Source of the DNA: Banduia mediterranea
GTDB lineage: Bacteria; Pseudomonadota; Gammaproteobacteria; Nevskiales; Nevskiaceae
Length of the DNA stretch: 49,296 bases
Assembly (NCBI RefSeq): GCF_031846245.1
Contig: NZ_JAVRIC010000028.1
Coordinates: 1 to 49,296 of the forward strand
Reading direction: 5' to 3'
Below, in pieces: positions 1 through 7,733 of the stretch. The number at the start of each line of letters is the position of its first letter. Position 1 is the first letter of the stretch. A program made the translations under genes and the position numbers. Under the pieces are notes generated by a model. The model was not told the DNA's origin, ran no database searches, and saw only the letters and a list, made by a program, of their open reading frames with translations.

Positions 1-2
1 TC

Positions 3-362
3 TTGAGCGGCTTCGACCGCGTGCAGGAATCCCGCGATTCCATGCGCGCCATCACCTTGAACGATGGCGAATCCGGAGTGTTTGCCCGCGCCGCGCTGGC
101 CCTCAAGTACGACGACCCCGACAAGCCCGCGCCCATCACGGAATCGCAAATCCTGATGCCGCGCCGCCACGACGACCGCCGCCCGGACTTGTGGAGCGTG
201 TTCAACCGCACGCAAGAGAACTTGACCCAAGGCGGCCTGCGCGGGCGCAGCGCCAACGGACGCCGCCAGCAAACCCGCCCGGTGCAGGGCATCGACCAGA
301 ACATCCGCCTCAACCGTGCGCTTTGGCTGCTGGCCGATGGCATGCGCCAGTTGAAAGCCTGA
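3..362 (+). CDS. DUF932-family protein, C-terminal part (5' end outside window)
   Basis: The frame is open from the first bases of the window, so the 5' end is missing and the TTG at position 3 is probably internal. The translation has the C-terminal signature of DUF932 (phage/plasmid-related) proteins: LWSVFNRTQENLTQGGL, then a GRSANGRRQQTRPV stretch and a closing IDQNIRLNRALWLLADGM. DUF932 proteins are common on integrative elements, plasmids and phages, and their biochemical role is unknown. The gene lies 66 bases from an IS630 insertion, so it probably marks the end of a mobile region extending left of the window. Family assignment is by recognition of the motif. Confidence 0.75.
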   Translation: MSGFDRVQESRDSMRAITLNDGESGVFARAALALKYDDPDKPAPITESQILMPRRHDDRRPDLWSVFNRTQENLTQGGLRGRSANGRRQQTRPVQGIDQNIRLNRALWLLADGMRQLKA

Positions 363-428
363 ATCCCCACGCGGCAGGGGCAGGCAGCAGCCCTTGCCGC
401 TTCTCTCGCTGCTGCACCCCAACCGCTA

Positions 429-1682
429 GTACTCCGTTCCAATAAAAGATTTACACATATGTCCACTGATGGCATGATGTTCTCCCGAGTCCCTTCAGGA
501 GTCGGACATGGCCGGAAAGACCAAGCGCGCGCCGTTGACGTTGACCGATACGCACCGTTCGATGCTGGCCGAGCTGGCCGGCTCGCGCACGGCGCCGGTT
601 CGTGAAGTTGAGCGCGCCAAAGTGTTGCTGAAATACGCCGATGGGGCGTCGATTATGGAGATCAGGCGCGCGGTGGGCGTGTCTCGGCCGACGATTTACA
701 AATGCGTCGACAAGGCCGTTGCGGCCGGTGTGCTGGTTGGGCTCAAGGATCGGTTTCATCGGCCCAGAGAACCCGAGATTACGCCAGAGGCCAAAGCCTG
801 GGTGGTGAGCTTGGCCTGCACCAAGCCCAAGGATCACGGCTTGTCTGCGGAGTTGTGGACGTTGCCTGCACTGGCGAAGTTCGTGGGCAGCCGAGCCTTG
901 GAGGCCGGATTCCCGCGCCTGCGGGATACCAACAAGACCACGGTGTGGCGCATTCTCAATGAGCGCGGCATCAAGCCGCACCGGATCCGCTACTACCTGG
1001 AACGGCGTGACGCGGACTTTGAGCGGAAGATGTGTGAGGTGCTGATGGTGTATCGCGAGTTGAGCCTGCACGCGCAGGCGCCCACATCGGTGAGCGTGAC
1101 CAAGGCCGCGCCGATCTATTCGGTGAGCGTGGACGAAAAGCCGGGCGTCCAAGCCATCGGCGTGACCGCTCCCGATCTGCCGCCCGTGCCAGGCCGGCAG
1201 GCTTCCATCAGGCGTGATCACGAGTATGTCCGCCACGGCACGCTGTCCATCCTGGCCGCTCTGGACCTTCACAACGGCGAAATCATCGCCGAGGTCGAAC
1301 CCCGCCATCGCAGCCGGGAATTCATCGCGCTTCTGAAGCGCCTGGATGCCCACTACCCCGAGCCCGCCACGATCCGAGTCGTGCTGGACAACCATTCCGC
1401 CCACATCTCGAAAGAGACCATGGCCTATCTCGCCACACGCCCCGGCCGCTTCGAATACGTTCATACGCCCAAGCATGGCTCTTGGCTCAACTTGATCGAG
1501 TGCGCCTTCTCGAAGATGGCGCGAAGTTTCCTCCGCCATATCCGCGTGTCGTCCAAGGATGAATTGAAGCAACGCATCCTCAAGGGAATCGCCGAAATGA
1601 ACGAGCAACCCGTCGTCTTCCAATGGCAACGCTTCGACTTGGAATTGACATGATGTGTAAGCATATTGCTGGTACAGAGTAC
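429..1682 (+). mobile_element. IS630-family insertion sequence, complete
   Basis: The element is about 1.25 kb and carries one transposase ORF. Its ends are imperfect inverted repeats of about 35 bp, at 429-463 and 1647-1682. Both ends, read inward, start GTACTC and share TTACACAT further in. The element sits as CTA-[IS]-TAG, so the TA at 427-428 and 1683-1684 is the target duplication of an original CTAG site. IS630 elements are known to insert at TA, often within CTAG. Intact ORF, recognisable ends and a clean target duplication suggest a fairly recent insertion. Confidence 0.85.
508..1653 (+). CDS. IS630-family DDE transposase
   Basis: The protein has 381 residues, full length for the family. 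Residues about 10-75 form a helix-turn-helix region (IMEIRRAVGVSRPTIYKCV). The catalytic domain carries the three IS630/Tc1-like acidic motifs: SVDEKPG (D209), VLDNHSAH (D294) and GSWLNLIE (E331). It would catalyse cut-and-paste movement of the surrounding element at TA sites. The ATG follows the left inverted repeat by about 45 bases. No frameshift or internal stop is visible, so the enzyme may be active. The long antisense ORF over this gene is a shadow. Confidence 0.93.
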   Translation: MAGKTKRAPLTLTDTHRSMLAELAGSRTAPVREVERAKVLLKYADGASIMEIRRAVGVSRPTIYKCVDKAVAAGVLVGLKDRFHRPREPEITPEAKAWVVSLACTKPKDHGLSAELWTLPALAKFVGSRALEAGFPRLRDTNKTTVWRILNERGIKPHRIRYYLERRDADFERKMCEVLMVYRELSLHAQAPTSVSVTKAAPIYSVSVDEKPGVQAIGVTAPDLPPVPGRQASIRRDHEYVRHGTLSILAALDLHNGEIIAEVEPRHRSREFIALLKRLDAHYPEPATIRVVLDNHSAHISKETMAYLATRPGRFEYVHTPKHGSWLNLIECAFSKMARSFLRHIRVSSKDELKQRILKGIAEMNEQPVVFQWQRFDLELT

Positions 1683-1782
1683 TAGATCGTCTTGGGCGTG
1701 GCGTCTCCGTCCGCCCAGTAAAGCGTGCCGCTGCCGCCCTCCCGAAACGCCGCCCGTGGGCGGCGTGATTAGAGCGCTAAAA

Positions 1783-1915
1783 CTAGTAGTCCTCACATAA
1801 GAAGACTACGGATGTAAGGTGTGAGCCGAATTGAGGGGTGCCCCCTTCTCCCGGAGGGAGAGGGGGAAAATTGTTTTTTTCAATGCCCGAAATTATCAAG
1901 TGGATGGAGTACTAG
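1783..1915. repeat. CTAG-bounded segment, possible remnant of an IS630-type miniature element
   Basis: The 133-bp segment starts CTAGTAGTCC and ends GGAGTACTAG, so its outer 9-10 bases are an imperfect inverted repeat resembling the ends of the neighbouring IS630 element (CTAGTACTCC). Similarity fades further in. Internally GTAGTC/GACTAC and CTCACA/TGTGAG are nested inverted repeats. The right CTAG supplies the stop codon of the minus-strand gene that ends at 1912. It may be a decayed non-autonomous copy, but the end similarity is short and could be chance. Confidence 0.35.
1841..1880 (+). terminator. Possible rho-independent terminator
   Basis: A near-perfect stem (CCCCCTTCTCCC, GGA loop, GGGAGAGGGGG, one bulged base) is followed after AAAATTG by seven T residues. 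It would stop plus-strand transcription coming from the IS630 element. The hairpin could equally be part of a degenerate repeat. Confidence 0.4.
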
Positions 1916-3210
1916 CGTAGATAGATACAGCAATTCGGATTGGCGACCAGCGACCGCGCGCGCGCGTCGGCCTGCGTGATCTCGGCGCGACTCAGCTGGC
2001 GTTGCAGATCGCGCAGCAACTGCGATGCCTGCACCTCCTGGCCGAAGGCTTCGGAAACGATCTGGTAGGCGCGCAGGTAGACATAGGCTTCCTGCTTATC
2101 GGTCGACTCCATTTCGCCATTGAGATAGGCCGCGGCCAGGTGCCAGAGTGCGTTGGCGCTGCCGTTCTCCTGGGCCTGGTGCAACCAGGCCGCCTGGCGT
2201 TCACGCAGGTTCTTCGTCTCGGTCTGGGCGTGGACGTTGCAGGAACGCAGTTCCTTCTCGCGGCAGATGTCATCCGGCGGGAGCTGGAACACCATCGATT
2301 CCATGGCCTCCACCGAGCCACGATCGGCCGCAGCCGCCATGACCTCGTAGTAGCGATCGCGCATCTTGGCATTGATCCCTTCGCAACGCGCATAGCGGCG
2401 GCGCAGTTCTGCGGCCGTCCACTCAGGGTCGGTTGCGCTGCCGGCCCATTGGCGCGTCTTCTGGGCGCTTTCGATGCTGGTCTTCAAGGCATGCGGCGTC
2501 GCGTCGAACTGGCTGCATTCCATCAGCACCAGCCCCAGCTGATACATCGCATCTGCATTTCCGGCTTCGGCTTCCGCGTACTTTTCCGTGTAGAAGGCGT
2601 TCAGCGGACCCAGTGGAAGTTGCGCACGACGCCGTACGACAACCTGCGCCGGACGGGGCGGCGCCAGGCTGGCCGCGGCGCGGGACGCGGACTGCGCCGC
2701 TGGCTTGACCGAGCCCGGTGCGCTTGCCCGCGCCACTGCAGACTGGGATTCAGCGCGGCTGACCGGTTCCCGCTCCTCGGTCGGGGAGGATGTCCCCGTC
2801 GCGGAATGAACCGGCGCAGTGACCGTGCGCGGGTTTGGCGAGACGCTACCCGGACCATCCAGCCGATGCGGAAGCGTACATCCCACCATCAGCAAGGCCG
2901 GTGCGATCAGCGCACTTGCTGTGAGCCAGTTTTTTGTTGTGTACAACGCCTCCTCCCGCATGGCAGCGATCCTGCCGCCAAAAATTGCTGCGACCCTCTC
3001 CACCGCCTTGGCGTTCGCCCCGCGCGAAGTGAAGCAGGCCGACAGCTTATGCGTACCGCCCGTCGTCAGCAAAGATCGATGCTGTGGTGAATTATCCGGC
3101 AAGCCTGCTGCGATGGCCTTGTCTTTTGCAGACAGGACGATGTCCGCTCCTGTCTGCCGGCTGCTCTGAAGCGCACACACCGCTACGCTGTCGTTGGCTG
3201 CGATATTCAT
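1912..3210 (-). CDS. Sel1-like repeat protein, probable lipoprotein, start uncertain
   Basis: The C-terminal half has Sel1/TPR-like helical pairs (AEAGNADAMYQLGLVLM, AADRGSVEAMESMVFQL, AQENGSANALWHLAAAYLNG), usually protein-interaction scaffolds. A proline/alanine/serine-rich linker precedes them. The start is ambiguous. An ATG at 3210 has an ideal ribosome site (AAGGAG, 7-nt spacing). However, a lipoprotein signal peptide ending LLMVGC begins only near 2946-2961, where GGGAGG precedes an in-frame TTG. A start there would make a normal 22-residue lipoprotein signal, whereas from 3210 the lipobox cysteine would be residue 111. The coordinates use the strong ribosome site. The stop codon lies in a CTAG that may belong to an inserted element, so the C terminus may be altered. 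No specific function can be assigned. Confidence 0.6.
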   Translation of the reverse strand: MNIAANDSVAVCALQSSRQTGADIVLSAKDKAIAAGLPDNSPQHRSLLTTGGTHKLSACFTSRGANAKAVERVAAIFGGRIAAMREEALYTTKNWLTASALIAPALLMVGCTLPHRLDGPGSVSPNPRTVTAPVHSATGTSSPTEEREPVSRAESQSAVARASAPGSVKPAAQSASRAAASLAPPRPAQVVVRRRAQLPLGPLNAFYTEKYAEAEAGNADAMYQLGLVLMECSQFDATPHALKTSIESAQKTRQWAGSATDPEWTAAELRRRYARCEGINAKMRDRYYEVMAAAADRGSVEAMESMVFQLPPDDICREKELRSCNVHAQTETKNLRERQAAWLHQAQENGSANALWHLAAAYLNGEMESTDKQEAYVYLRAYQIVSEAFGQEVQASQLLRDLQRQLSRAEITQADARARSLVANPNCCIYLR

Positions 3211-3527
3211 GACGAATCTCCTTGCACTTGCTCTGTTGCCCAATTGGCTTTTCGATCAAGCCCTGCTGCCTCGCTGCCCGTTGTGGTCGGGAAACAGCGG
3301 CGGCGCGGAACCGATCAAACGGGCTGGCATTGAGATTCAATCGCTCATGCCGACGAACGGTAGAGATAAGCGGCATGGATAAGCTGGCGCGCATTAAAAG
3401 CCTGAATTGCGTGTGAGCGACTTCCTGCTTTGCGTGTAGGGAAATCTTTACCGGGCTGTCGGATGCGCGCTACAGCAGGAAAACCAAAGCGCTGGCGAGG
3501 CGGCGAAGGGCGCCATGCTGGAAAATG

Positions 3528-3562
3528 AAAAACCCGCCGCGGCCAGGAGCCGGGCGGGTTTT
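3528..3562 (-). terminator. Rho-independent terminator of the cysC-sat-DHH operon
   Basis: The arms AAAACCCGCC and GGCGGGTTTT flank a GC-rich inner stem, and the minus strand continues into a short T run. It lies 15 bases beyond the stop of the DHH gene. Confidence 0.85.
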
Positions 3563-3577
3563 GTCACAAGCCAGGAC

Positions 3578-4543
3578 TCAGACCGCGAACTGCCTCGTGA
3601 ATGCCTCGGCGAAGGCGCCGAACTGGTCGGCCGGCAGGTCGTTGACGCCCGCCGCAGCAGCACGCCCTCCCCCGGTCGGGAACTGGCGACACAGCTCGTC
3701 TGCGCCGGTCTTACGGTTCAAAGGTGCGCGCACGCTGATCAGGTAGTGGCCGTCCGCCTTTTCCGTGAGCACGGCGTGCGCACGGTCCGGTGACTGGTTG
3801 GCGAGGTCGTTGCTGTAGACGCCGCTGACACGACGCGCCCAGGCCTCGCACGGCAGGATGAACAGCGCAGCGTGCTCGGTGGAGACGGATTCGGGCCGGG
3901 TTGATTCGGCCTTGTCCATGTCGGTCTTGTAGCCATCTTCGAGCTTGCCGAACGCTTCCTTGGCGTCCTCCATGAACGTGAATGGCGTCAGGTAGCGACT
4001 GACATGGAGGTACAGTTCCTCCGGCGTGAAGTGCAGGTCCTCGATCTTCTCGCCGTAGCCGTTGTAGTTCATGTACGTGCCGAGGTCCTCCAGCTTGCGC
4101 AGCTGCGCTTCGGAAAGATCCATGTGACGCGCCATGATCTCGGCACTGGCCTTGAGGTTGTCGCCGAAGGCGCCAACGATCGCCCAGGCCAGAAAGCGGT
4201 TCTTGAGATGGCCGTTGACCAGCAGCGAGGTGCAGACGTCCGGCGCCTCGTTGATGATCGTGCTGAGGCTCGTACTAACGGGGATATCACCGGCGAAGTG
4301 ATGGTCCACATAGAACACGCTGGCGCCGGCCTGAAGGACCCGCTCCAGGCCTTTGCGGTTCTTGTCCAGCGACACGTCCAGCACCGTGACCTGGTCTCCG
4401 GCCTCGGCGTCGACCCGGTCCATCAGCGCAATGTCGCGCTTGACGCCGGTCACCAGCCTGGCTTCGTGCGGTTCAGCCAGACGCAGCTGCGTCAGCGCGC
4501 AGATCCCGTCCGCATCACCATTGAAGACGTCGATCCGGGCCAT
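3578..4543 (-). CDS. DHH/DHHA1-family phosphoesterase linked to sulfate activation
   Basis: The 321-residue protein has the DHH metal-site motifs in order: FNGDADGIC (residues 8-16), VLDVSLD, VDHHFAG (the DHH triad) and GAFGDN. A DHHA1-type C-terminal glycine motif GGGRAAAAG replaces the more usual GGHxxAAG. DHH enzymes hydrolyse phosphodiester or phosphomonoester bonds; the NrnA branch degrades nanoRNA and also dephosphorylates 3'-phosphoadenosine 5'-phosphate (PAP). The ATG follows the sat stop by one base, so the two are almost certainly co-translated. PAP accumulates whenever PAPS is used, so a PAP phosphatase role (a CysQ substitute) is inferred from the neighbourhood and family chemistry. 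The substrate cannot be proven from sequence. Confidence 0.8.
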   Translation of the reverse strand: MARIDVFNGDADGICALTQLRLAEPHEARLVTGVKRDIALMDRVDAEAGDQVTVLDVSLDKNRKGLERVLQAGASVFYVDHHFAGDIPVSTSLSTIINEAPDVCTSLLVNGHLKNRFLAWAIVGAFGDNLKASAEIMARHMDLSEAQLRKLEDLGTYMNYNGYGEKIEDLHFTPEELYLHVSRYLTPFTFMEDAKEAFGKLEDGYKTDMDKAESTRPESVSTEHAALFILPCEAWARRVSGVYSNDLANQSPDRAHAVLTEKADGHYLISVRAPLNRKTGADELCRQFPTGGGRAAAAGVNDLPADQFGAFAEAFTRQFAV

Positions 4544-4544
4544 C

Positions 4545-5729
4545 TCAGCCCCCGTTCGACTGGTAATACTCCATCAGAATCTTGGCGACCTCCGGCCGCG
4601 AGAACTCCGGCGGCGGCGCGATGCCGTTGCCGAGCATTTCGCGCACCTTGGTGCCGGACAGGGCGATGAAGTCTTCCTTGGTGTGGTCCGGCGCCTCGCG
4701 CATCATCACCACGCGGCCCAGCTTCTTCGAGAACGCGGTGTTGTCGGCGCGGAAGATTTCGATCTCCAGCGCGTCGGCCGGCACCTTTTCGTCAAAGATG
4801 GTCTGCGCGTCGAAGGCGCCGTAATAGTCGCCGACGCCGGCATGGTCGCGGCCGACGATGAGATAGTTGCAGCCCATGTTCTGGCGGAACACGGCATGCA
4901 GCACCGCTTCGCGTGGACCGGCATAGAGCATGTCGAAACCGTAGCCGGTGATCATCACCGTGTTTTCCGGGAAGTAGTTCTCGACCATGGTACGGATGCA
5001 GGCATCGCGCACATTGGCCGGAATGTCGCCCTTCTTGAGCTTGCCGAGCAGCATGTGGATGACAATGCCGTCGGCGCCGAGACGCTCCTGCGCCATGCGG
5101 CACAGTTCTTCATGCGCGCGATGCATCGGGTTGCGGGTCTGGAAGGCCACGATCTTGTTCCAGCCGCGCTTGGCGATTTCCTCTCGAATCTCCACGGCGG
5201 TACGGAAGGTCCCGGGGAAATCCTTGGCGAAGTAGCTGTAGCTCAGCACCTGAATCGGCCCGGACAGCAGGGTGTTGCCCTGGCCGAGGAAGGTCTGCAC
5301 GCCGGGGTGGCCTTCGTCGAGGTTGCCGAAGATTTCCAGCGCCATCTCGCGCAGTTCTTCGTCGCTCACGGTTTCGACCGCCTGCACGTCCATGATCGCC
5401 AGCACTGGATTGCCCTCGACATTGGGATCGCGCAGCGCCAGCTTGCCCGGCTTCACGCCGGCTTTCTGGGTGAGGTTGACGATCGGCACCGGCCAGAACA
5501 GGCCGTCGGCCGTCTTGAAATTCTTGGCGACCGACAGCGCGTCCGCCTTGTTCATGTAACCGGTGAGCGGGTTGAAGTAGCCACCGCCCATCATCACCGC
5601 GTTGGCGGCGGCGGCGGAGCTGACGAGCAGGCTGGGCAGGGATTCGGCTTCGGCGAGCAGCGCGGCGCGCTGCGCATCGTCCGCGACGTACCGCGGATCG
5701 AGGGTTTCGGAACCGTGGGGTTTGATCAT
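4545..5729 (-). CDS. sat: ATP sulfurylase (sulfate adenylyltransferase), single-chain type
   Basis: The enzyme makes adenosine 5'-phosphosulfate (APS) from ATP and sulfate. The protein is about 394 residues and has the homomeric Sat signatures: QTRNPMHRAHE (nucleotide-binding HxxH), GRDHAGVGDYYG and, near the C terminus, ALSGTKVREML. The ATG at 5729 was chosen because conserved Sat sequence begins soon after it; an upstream TTG at 5777 overlaps the cysC stop and has no family support. The gene lies 44 bases after cysC in one minus-strand operon. This is the single-subunit enzyme, not the CysDN GTPase-coupled form common in other gammaproteobacteria. Confidence 0.96.
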   Translation of the reverse strand: MIKPHGSETLDPRYVADDAQRAALLAEAESLPSLLVSSAAAANAVMMGGGYFNPLTGYMNKADALSVAKNFKTADGLFWPVPIVNLTQKAGVKPGKLALRDPNVEGNPVLAIMDVQAVETVSDEELREMALEIFGNLDEGHPGVQTFLGQGNTLLSGPIQVLSYSYFAKDFPGTFRTAVEIREEIAKRGWNKIVAFQTRNPMHRAHEELCRMAQERLGADGIVIHMLLGKLKKGDIPANVRDACIRTMVENYFPENTVMITGYGFDMLYAGPREAVLHAVFRQNMGCNYLIVGRDHAGVGDYYGAFDAQTIFDEKVPADALEIEIFRADNTAFSKKLGRVVMMREAPDHTKEDFIALSGTKVREMLGNGIAPPPEFSRPEVAKILMEYYQSNGG

Positions 5730-5773
5730 TGTCGTGTGTCCGTTATCTGGAATTGGCAGCGCGGTGCGCAGGT

Positions 5774-6391
5774 TCAAAAGGGCAGGATGTCGCGGTCCTT
5801 CAACAGCGCCAGCATCGCCTCGACTTCGTCCTCCAGCGACATTTCGTGGCTGGGAAGCACGATCTCGGGCGCGGTCGGCGCCTCGTACGGATCGTCGATA
5901 CCGGTGAAATTCTTGATCTGGCCGGCACGCGCCTTCTTGTAGAGACCCTTGGGGTCGCGCTTCTCGGCTTCCGCAAGCGGAACATCGACATAGGCTTCGA
6001 TGAAATCCATCTCGCCGGCCACATGCAGTTCGCGCACGGTGTCACGGTCGGCACGATACGGGCTGACGAAGCTGGACAGCACGATCACGCCGGCATCCAC
6101 GAACAGCTTGGCGATCTCGCCGATGCGGCGGATGTTCTCGGCACGGTCCTCGGCGGAAAAGCCCAGGTTCTTGTTGATGCCCAGGCGCACATTGTCGCCG
6201 TCCAGGCGATAGACCAGCCGGCCCTGGGCGTGCAGCGCCTTTTCCAGCGCCACGGCCACGGTGCTCTTGCCGGAACCGGACAGGCCGGTGAACCAGATGG
6301 TTGCGCCCTTCTGGCCCAGCAGCTTGTTGCGGTCGGCACGGGTCACTTCACCTTCATGCCAGAAAACATTGGTCGCCTTTTGTTCGGTCAT
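5774..6391 (-). CDS. cysC: Adenylylsulfate (APS) kinase
   Basis: CysC phosphorylates APS at the 3' position to give PAPS, the donor for sulfotransferases and for PAPS-dependent reduction. The 205-residue protein has the P-loop GLSGSGKST (about residues 37-45), RLDGDNVRLGINKNLGFS, a FVSPYRADRD segment and the conserved KGLYKKARAG. This matches a stand-alone APS kinase. GGAAGG sits about five bases before the ATG. It is the first gene of the operon with sat and the DHH gene, and is divergent from a LysR gene across 161 bases. The order cysC before sat is less common than the reverse. Confidence 0.96.
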   Translation of the reverse strand: MTEQKATNVFWHEGEVTRADRNKLLGQKGATIWFTGLSGSGKSTVAVALEKALHAQGRLVYRLDGDNVRLGINKNLGFSAEDRAENIRRIGEIAKLFVDAGVIVLSSFVSPYRADRDTVRELHVAGEMDFIEAYVDVPLAEAEKRDPKGLYKKARAGQIKNFTGIDDPYEAPTAPEIVLPSHEMSLEDEVEAMLALLKDRDILPF

Positions 6392-6479
6392 CGCCCTTCC
6401 ATACCCTGTGCAGTGAGGATCGCTGGCATCGCCGACTCAACGGCGACAAGCGGAGCCGAATTCTAGGCTTCGCAGATCC

Positions 6480-6517
6480 ATAAGAAAAATATATTATTAC
6501 GATAACTGCGTTCTTAT
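6480..6517. promoter_or_regulatory. Operator-like inverted repeats between cysC and the LysR gene
   Basis: The 161-bp divergent intergenic region is AT-rich here. A perfect 7-bp inverted repeat, ATAAGAA (6480-6486) and TTCTTAT (6511-6517), encloses a second, centred palindrome TTAT-TACG-ATAA (6494-6505). Nested dyads with AT-rich half-sites between a LysR gene and its divergent target are typical of LysR binding sites. Control of cysC-sat-DHH by the adjacent LysR protein is an inference. Confidence 0.5.
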
Positions 6518-6552
6518 TAATTCATATCTGGTTTCTGACGGCACAGCGCAGC

Positions 6553-7434
6553 ATGAATCTCAATCATCTGGCGATCTTCCGGGCCGTCGCCGCCAACAGC
6601 AGCGTGTCCGGCGGAGCGCGACAGCTGCACATCAGCCAGTCCGCAGTGTCCAAACAGCTTGGCGAGTTCGAGCAGACCTTGGGCATGGTGCTGTTCGACC
6701 GCATGCCACGCGGCATGCGCATGACCGAGGCCGGACGCCTGCTGTTGGGTTATGCCAACCGCCTGTTCACGATCGAGGCAGAGGCCGAACACGCGCTCGG
6801 CGATCTGCGGCAGCTGGCGCGCGGCCGCATCGCGATCGGGGCGAGCCGCACCATCGGCGCCTACCTGCTGCCGCGCGTGCTGGCCGAATTCCGGCGCCGC
6901 TATCCGGATGTGGACCTGTCGCTGACTGTGGAGGCCACGCACAGCATCGAGAGCAAGCTCCTCGCCGGCGAAATCGACATCGGTTTTGCCGAGGGCACGA
7001 TCAGCCGCGACCTGCTCTATTACACGGAATTCGCCGAGGACGAACTGGTACTGATTGCCGCGCCGGATCACCCGGTGACGGCACGCGCCCCCCTGCCCGC
7101 CTCCGCGCTGGTGGACTATCCGCTGCTGATGCATGAAGTGGGCTCCGGTACGCGCGCCGTTACGGAACAGGCCCTGGCCAACCGACGCATCGAGGTTCGT
7201 CCGTCAATGACGCTGGCGAGTACCGAGGCGCTGAAGCAGACCGTGGCCACCGGCATCGGCCTGGCCATACTCTCGGCGCAGGCAATCCGTACCGAGTTGG
7301 AAGCGCGCAGCCTGGCCGTGGTGCCGATCAAGGGCTTGCGCCTGCGCCGCCCGCTGTATCGCGTGGAGCTGCGAAACGCCTGGCCGAGCCCGGCACTCGA
7401 AGCCTTTCTGGGCTTGATGCACGAGCTGGGCTGA
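6553..7434 (+). CDS. LysR-family regulator, CysL-like
   Basis: The 293-residue protein has an N-terminal winged helix-turn-helix (residues 1-60, SGGARQLHISQSAVSKQLGEFEQTLG) and a LysR substrate-binding domain from about residue 90 (GRIAIGASRTIGAYLLPRVL onward). LysR proteins usually autorepress and activate a divergent operon on binding a small molecule. Here the divergent operon is cysC-sat-DHH, so a role in sulfate assimilation, as for CysL or CysB proteins, is likely. In that pathway O-acetylserine, APS or sulfate are known co-effectors, and which applies here is unknown. The intergenic palindromes fit this arrangement. The gene is full length and intact. Confidence 0.85.
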   Translation: MNLNHLAIFRAVAANSSVSGGARQLHISQSAVSKQLGEFEQTLGMVLFDRMPRGMRMTEAGRLLLGYANRLFTIEAEAEHALGDLRQLARGRIAIGASRTIGAYLLPRVLAEFRRRYPDVDLSLTVEATHSIESKLLAGEIDIGFAEGTISRDLLYYTEFAEDELVLIAAPDHPVTARAPLPASALVDYPLLMHEVGSGTRAVTEQALANRRIEVRPSMTLASTEALKQTVATGIGLAILSAQAIRTELEARSLAVVPIKGLRLRRPLYRVELRNAWPSPALEAFLGLMHELG

Positions 7435-7485
7435 AAATCCTGTCTATACTCCGGAATCGACGCCCCATCATCGCAGCTTCATCCC

Positions 7486-7708
7486 GTGAAACGCGGTGCG
7501 CGCGAGCCCGGGTTCCGCCCTGCCGGCCGCGCCGGGCTAGTGTCGTGAGTCGGAAGTTCCTTGATGAAATCGGCGACTCACGACACTAGTGCTGGACAAG
7601 CAGTTTCACGGTGTGCTCGACGCGCACAGTGACGGCCTCGGCAGCGCCATGAACATTCGCATCGAGGACGGCCAGCACTACTACTATTTCGGGTATTCGC
7701 TGCCCTGA
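7486..7708 (+). pseudogene. Small ORF interrupted by a 53-bp CTAG-bounded element
   Basis: A GTG at 7486 opens a frame that runs into the inserted element and stops at 7546. If the 49 bases from 7540 to 7588 are removed on paper, so that one CTAG remains, the frame continues into the downstream sequence and ends at TGA 7708, giving about 57 residues ending HYYYFGYSLP. The downstream part is compositionally protein-like. I do not recognise the product. It may be a small gene just downstream of the LysR gene, broken by the insertion. That the upstream half is coding is less certain. Confidence 0.4.
7537..7589. mobile_element. 53-bp miniature element with 15-bp perfect terminal inverted repeats in CTAG
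   Basis: CTAGTGTCGTGAGTC at 7537-7551 and its exact complement GACTCACGACACTAG at 7575-7589 flank a 23-bp centre. Both outer ends are CTAG, matching insertion at TA inside CTAG as seen for the IS630 element at the left of the window. There is no coding capacity, so it would have to be mobilised in trans. Its end sequence differs from the IS630 copy in this window, so that copy is not an obvious parent. Confidence 0.65.
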
Positions 7709-7733
7709 GACTTGCGGGGCGCGGCAAGCTTGC

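Noticed and set aside
451-1629. Long minus-strand ORF (392 codons) over the IS630 transposase
   Set aside because: It is the antisense shadow of a transposase with clear catalytic motifs, and its translation shows no recognisable domain.
4353-5942. 529-codon plus-strand ORF opposite sat
   Set aside because: It spans parts of three minus-strand genes and has no domain signature. Sat, CysC and DHH are unambiguous.
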